DNA of 64,000 bases, taken from the NCBI RefSeq assembly GCF_000745475.1, contig NZ_JQJJ01000008.1, positions 124,001-188,000 of the forward strand. The letters are read 5' to 3'. This document shows, in pieces, positions 63,063-64,000 of this stretch (the first letter of the stretch is position 1; each line of letters starts with the position of its first letter). Made by a program: the position numbers and the translations under genes. The DNA comes from Allobosea sp. UNC402CLCol (GTDB taxonomy: Bacteria; Pseudomonadota; Alphaproteobacteria; Rhizobiales; Beijerinckiaceae). The notes under the pieces were generated by a model. That model searched no databases and was not told where the DNA came from. It worked only from the letters and a program-made list of their open reading frames with translations.

Positions 63063-63641
63063 TCAATGATTCATTCTCTGCGGAACCGCGCCCAAGCTCT
63101 TGAGAAAACCCGCGAAACGCAACAGTCCGTCTGGCCAGGGCCCGTGCCCGGACTCGCTGTTGAGATGGCCGCTGTCGCCGGCATCGACGAATTCGGAACC
63201 CCAGGCCTCGGCGAGCGCCTTCGCCTCCTCCGGCGTGCAATAGGGATCGGTCGCGCTCGCGATCAGCACCGAGGGAAAGGGCAGCTTCTCACGCCGATGC
63301 GGAATGAAATCCTCCCCCATGCCGGGGACCGCGCGCTTGGCCCGCTCGGAGGCCGGCGCCACCAGAAAGGCCCCGGCCACCTCGCCATGCTTGAGATGCT
63401 CGGCCGCATGCGCGACCGCGCTGACGCCGGCCGAATGCGCGACCAGCACGACCGGCCGCGTCGCCCCCCGCACGGCGGCGACGATCCGGTCGGACCAGCC
63501 GTCGCGCGTGGGCTTGTACCAGTCCTCCTGCTCGACGCGCCTGGCCGTCAGCAGGCGCGTCTCCCAGCGGGTCTGCCAGTGGTCGGAGCCCGAGCCCGAC
63601 CAGCCGGGGATGATGAGGATATCGACGTCGGAAGATTTCAT
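63063..63641 (-). CDS. RBBP9/YdeN family alpha/beta hydrolase
   Basis: This 192-residue serine hydrolase of the RBBP9/YdeN type has ILIIPGWSGSGSDHWQTRWE at the N-terminus, nucleophile elbow AHSAG, acid in ASATDPYCTPE and catalytic His in DSGHLNSESGHGPWPDG. The small size without a lid domain is typical. The substrate is unknown. The bases 63642-63773 upstream hold no gene I can support. Confidence 0.9.
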   Translation of the reverse strand: MKSSDVDILIIPGWSGSGSDHWQTRWETRLLTARRVEQEDWYKPTRDGWSDRIVAAVRGATRPVVLVAHSAGVSAVAHAAEHLKHGEVAGAFLVAPASERAKRAVPGMGEDFIPHRREKLPFPSVLIASATDPYCTPEEAKALAEAWGSEFVDAGDSGHLNSESGHGPWPDGLLRFAGFLKSLGAVPQRMNH

Positions 63642-63773
63642 AACTTTAGCAGTTCTATGATTTCAGCTTCAGCGGTGGCAGGCAGATATCGTCCAATATA
63701 GCCAGCACTTGTCGGACGCGCATATTGGAGAACCAATCGACCTGAATGACCGACGGTGACTAGCGAAAGTGCT

Positions 63774-64000
63774 CTAGGCTGGGGGACGAGCCCGTTCGAG
63801 GCTGCACAAAGGGGCATCGTCCCAAAGCTGCATCTCGATATAACGGTCGTGCCGCCTGCCCAAATCGTTTCTCCACCGGTCGGCAGGCATTCCCGCCTTC
63901 CTTACGAGAGCCTCCAGTTCGCTCAAGGTAAAAACTTTACCATGATGAGGCAGGCGTTCGCTGGCAAGATCATCGCGGAACCCGAGCTGATAGCTCGCCA
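63774..64000 (-). CDS. 3' end of an unidentified gene, cut by the window edge
   Basis: A frame open from the right edge ends at TAG (63774-63776). The last 74 codons give ASYQLGFRDDLASERLPHHG, then KVFTLSELEALVRKAGMPAD and a C-terminal part containing RYIEMQLWDD and ending ARPPA. The other two minus-strand frames carry early stops, and the composition looks protein-like, but no family is recognised. Its base composition is less GC-rich than its neighbours. Confidence 0.55.
   Translation of the reverse strand, partial: ASYQLGFRDDLASERLPHHGKVFTLSELEALVRKAGMPADRWRNDLGRRHDRYIEMQLWDDAPLCSLERARPPA

Noticed and set aside
63642..63773. Possible 21-codon minus-strand peptide starting at an ATG near 63734
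   Set aside because: It has no ribosome-binding site or conservation I can judge, and an in-frame stop lies just upstream. It is too short to support.

Overview
This 64 kb window is high-GC chromosomal DNA from an alphaproteobacterium. It is most likely from the order Hyphomicrobiales (Rhizobiales). A Bosea-like genome is my best guess but is not proven from sequence alone. Pointers are the gene families DUF3126, Usg, DUF6867, zf-CHCC, ExoD and BcsS, a form II cox cluster, many GTG/TTG starts, and several short palindromic intergenic repeats typical of that order. There is no rRNA, CRISPR array, IS element, prophage or plasmid backbone. One tRNA gene (Leu, UAA) is present.

Layout. 0.1-10 kb: housekeeping and small-molecule enzymes (class C beta-lactamase-fold hydrolase, PrmB, an SHMT-like PLP enzyme with a divergent LysR regulator, CysE, an alpha/beta hydrolase, an FAD monooxygenase). 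11-13.3 kb: a two-gene chromate cassette (rhodanese-ChrB fusion and ChrA), preceded by a leader that can fold with a pseudoknot. 13.4-25.4 kb: CNNM/CorC protein, DUF938, tRNA-Leu, DUF1190, an acyl-ACP synthetase-like enzyme, a strongly diverged PEP carboxylase homologue, small DUF genes, an exporter, an EAL phosphodiesterase and Gpt. 25.5-31.5 kb: a soluble double-PAS chemoreceptor ending in a CheR-tether-like pentapeptide, a CinA-type protein, FkbM, and a map-radC-DUF488 operon.

31.6-35.9 kb: four co-directional genes encoding a circularly permuted ATP-grasp ligase, an alpha-E protein, a transglutaminase-like protein and the proteasome homologue Anbu. This looks like a peptide-ligation/proteolysis system of unproven function. 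The transglutaminase-like member lacks the expected catalytic cysteine. It is my leading candidate for the unusual system. 36-40 kb: a GGDEF-EAL protein, ExoD, Usg and a frameshifted bcsS.

40.2-52.8 kb: a molybdenum hydroxylase locus. It holds the structural genes coxS-coxL-coxM (form II CoxL, motif AYRGAGR) and an accessory operon (MoxR ATPase, NTF2-like, CoxE, XdhC in two pieces, a LysE exporter, and a MobA-like nucleotidyltransferase fusion). CoxG lies across a globin-fold chemoreceptor that has lost its haem ligand. 52.9-55.1 kb: a two-subunit aconitase X and a flavin reductase. 55.7-61.5 kb: a complete branched-chain amino acid ABC transporter (livH-livM-livG-livF, a DUF6867 membrane protein, livK) closed by a clear terminator. 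61.5-64 kb: DUF1028, a small secreted protein, a RBBP9/YdeN-type hydrolase, and the 3' end of an unidentified gene running off the edge.
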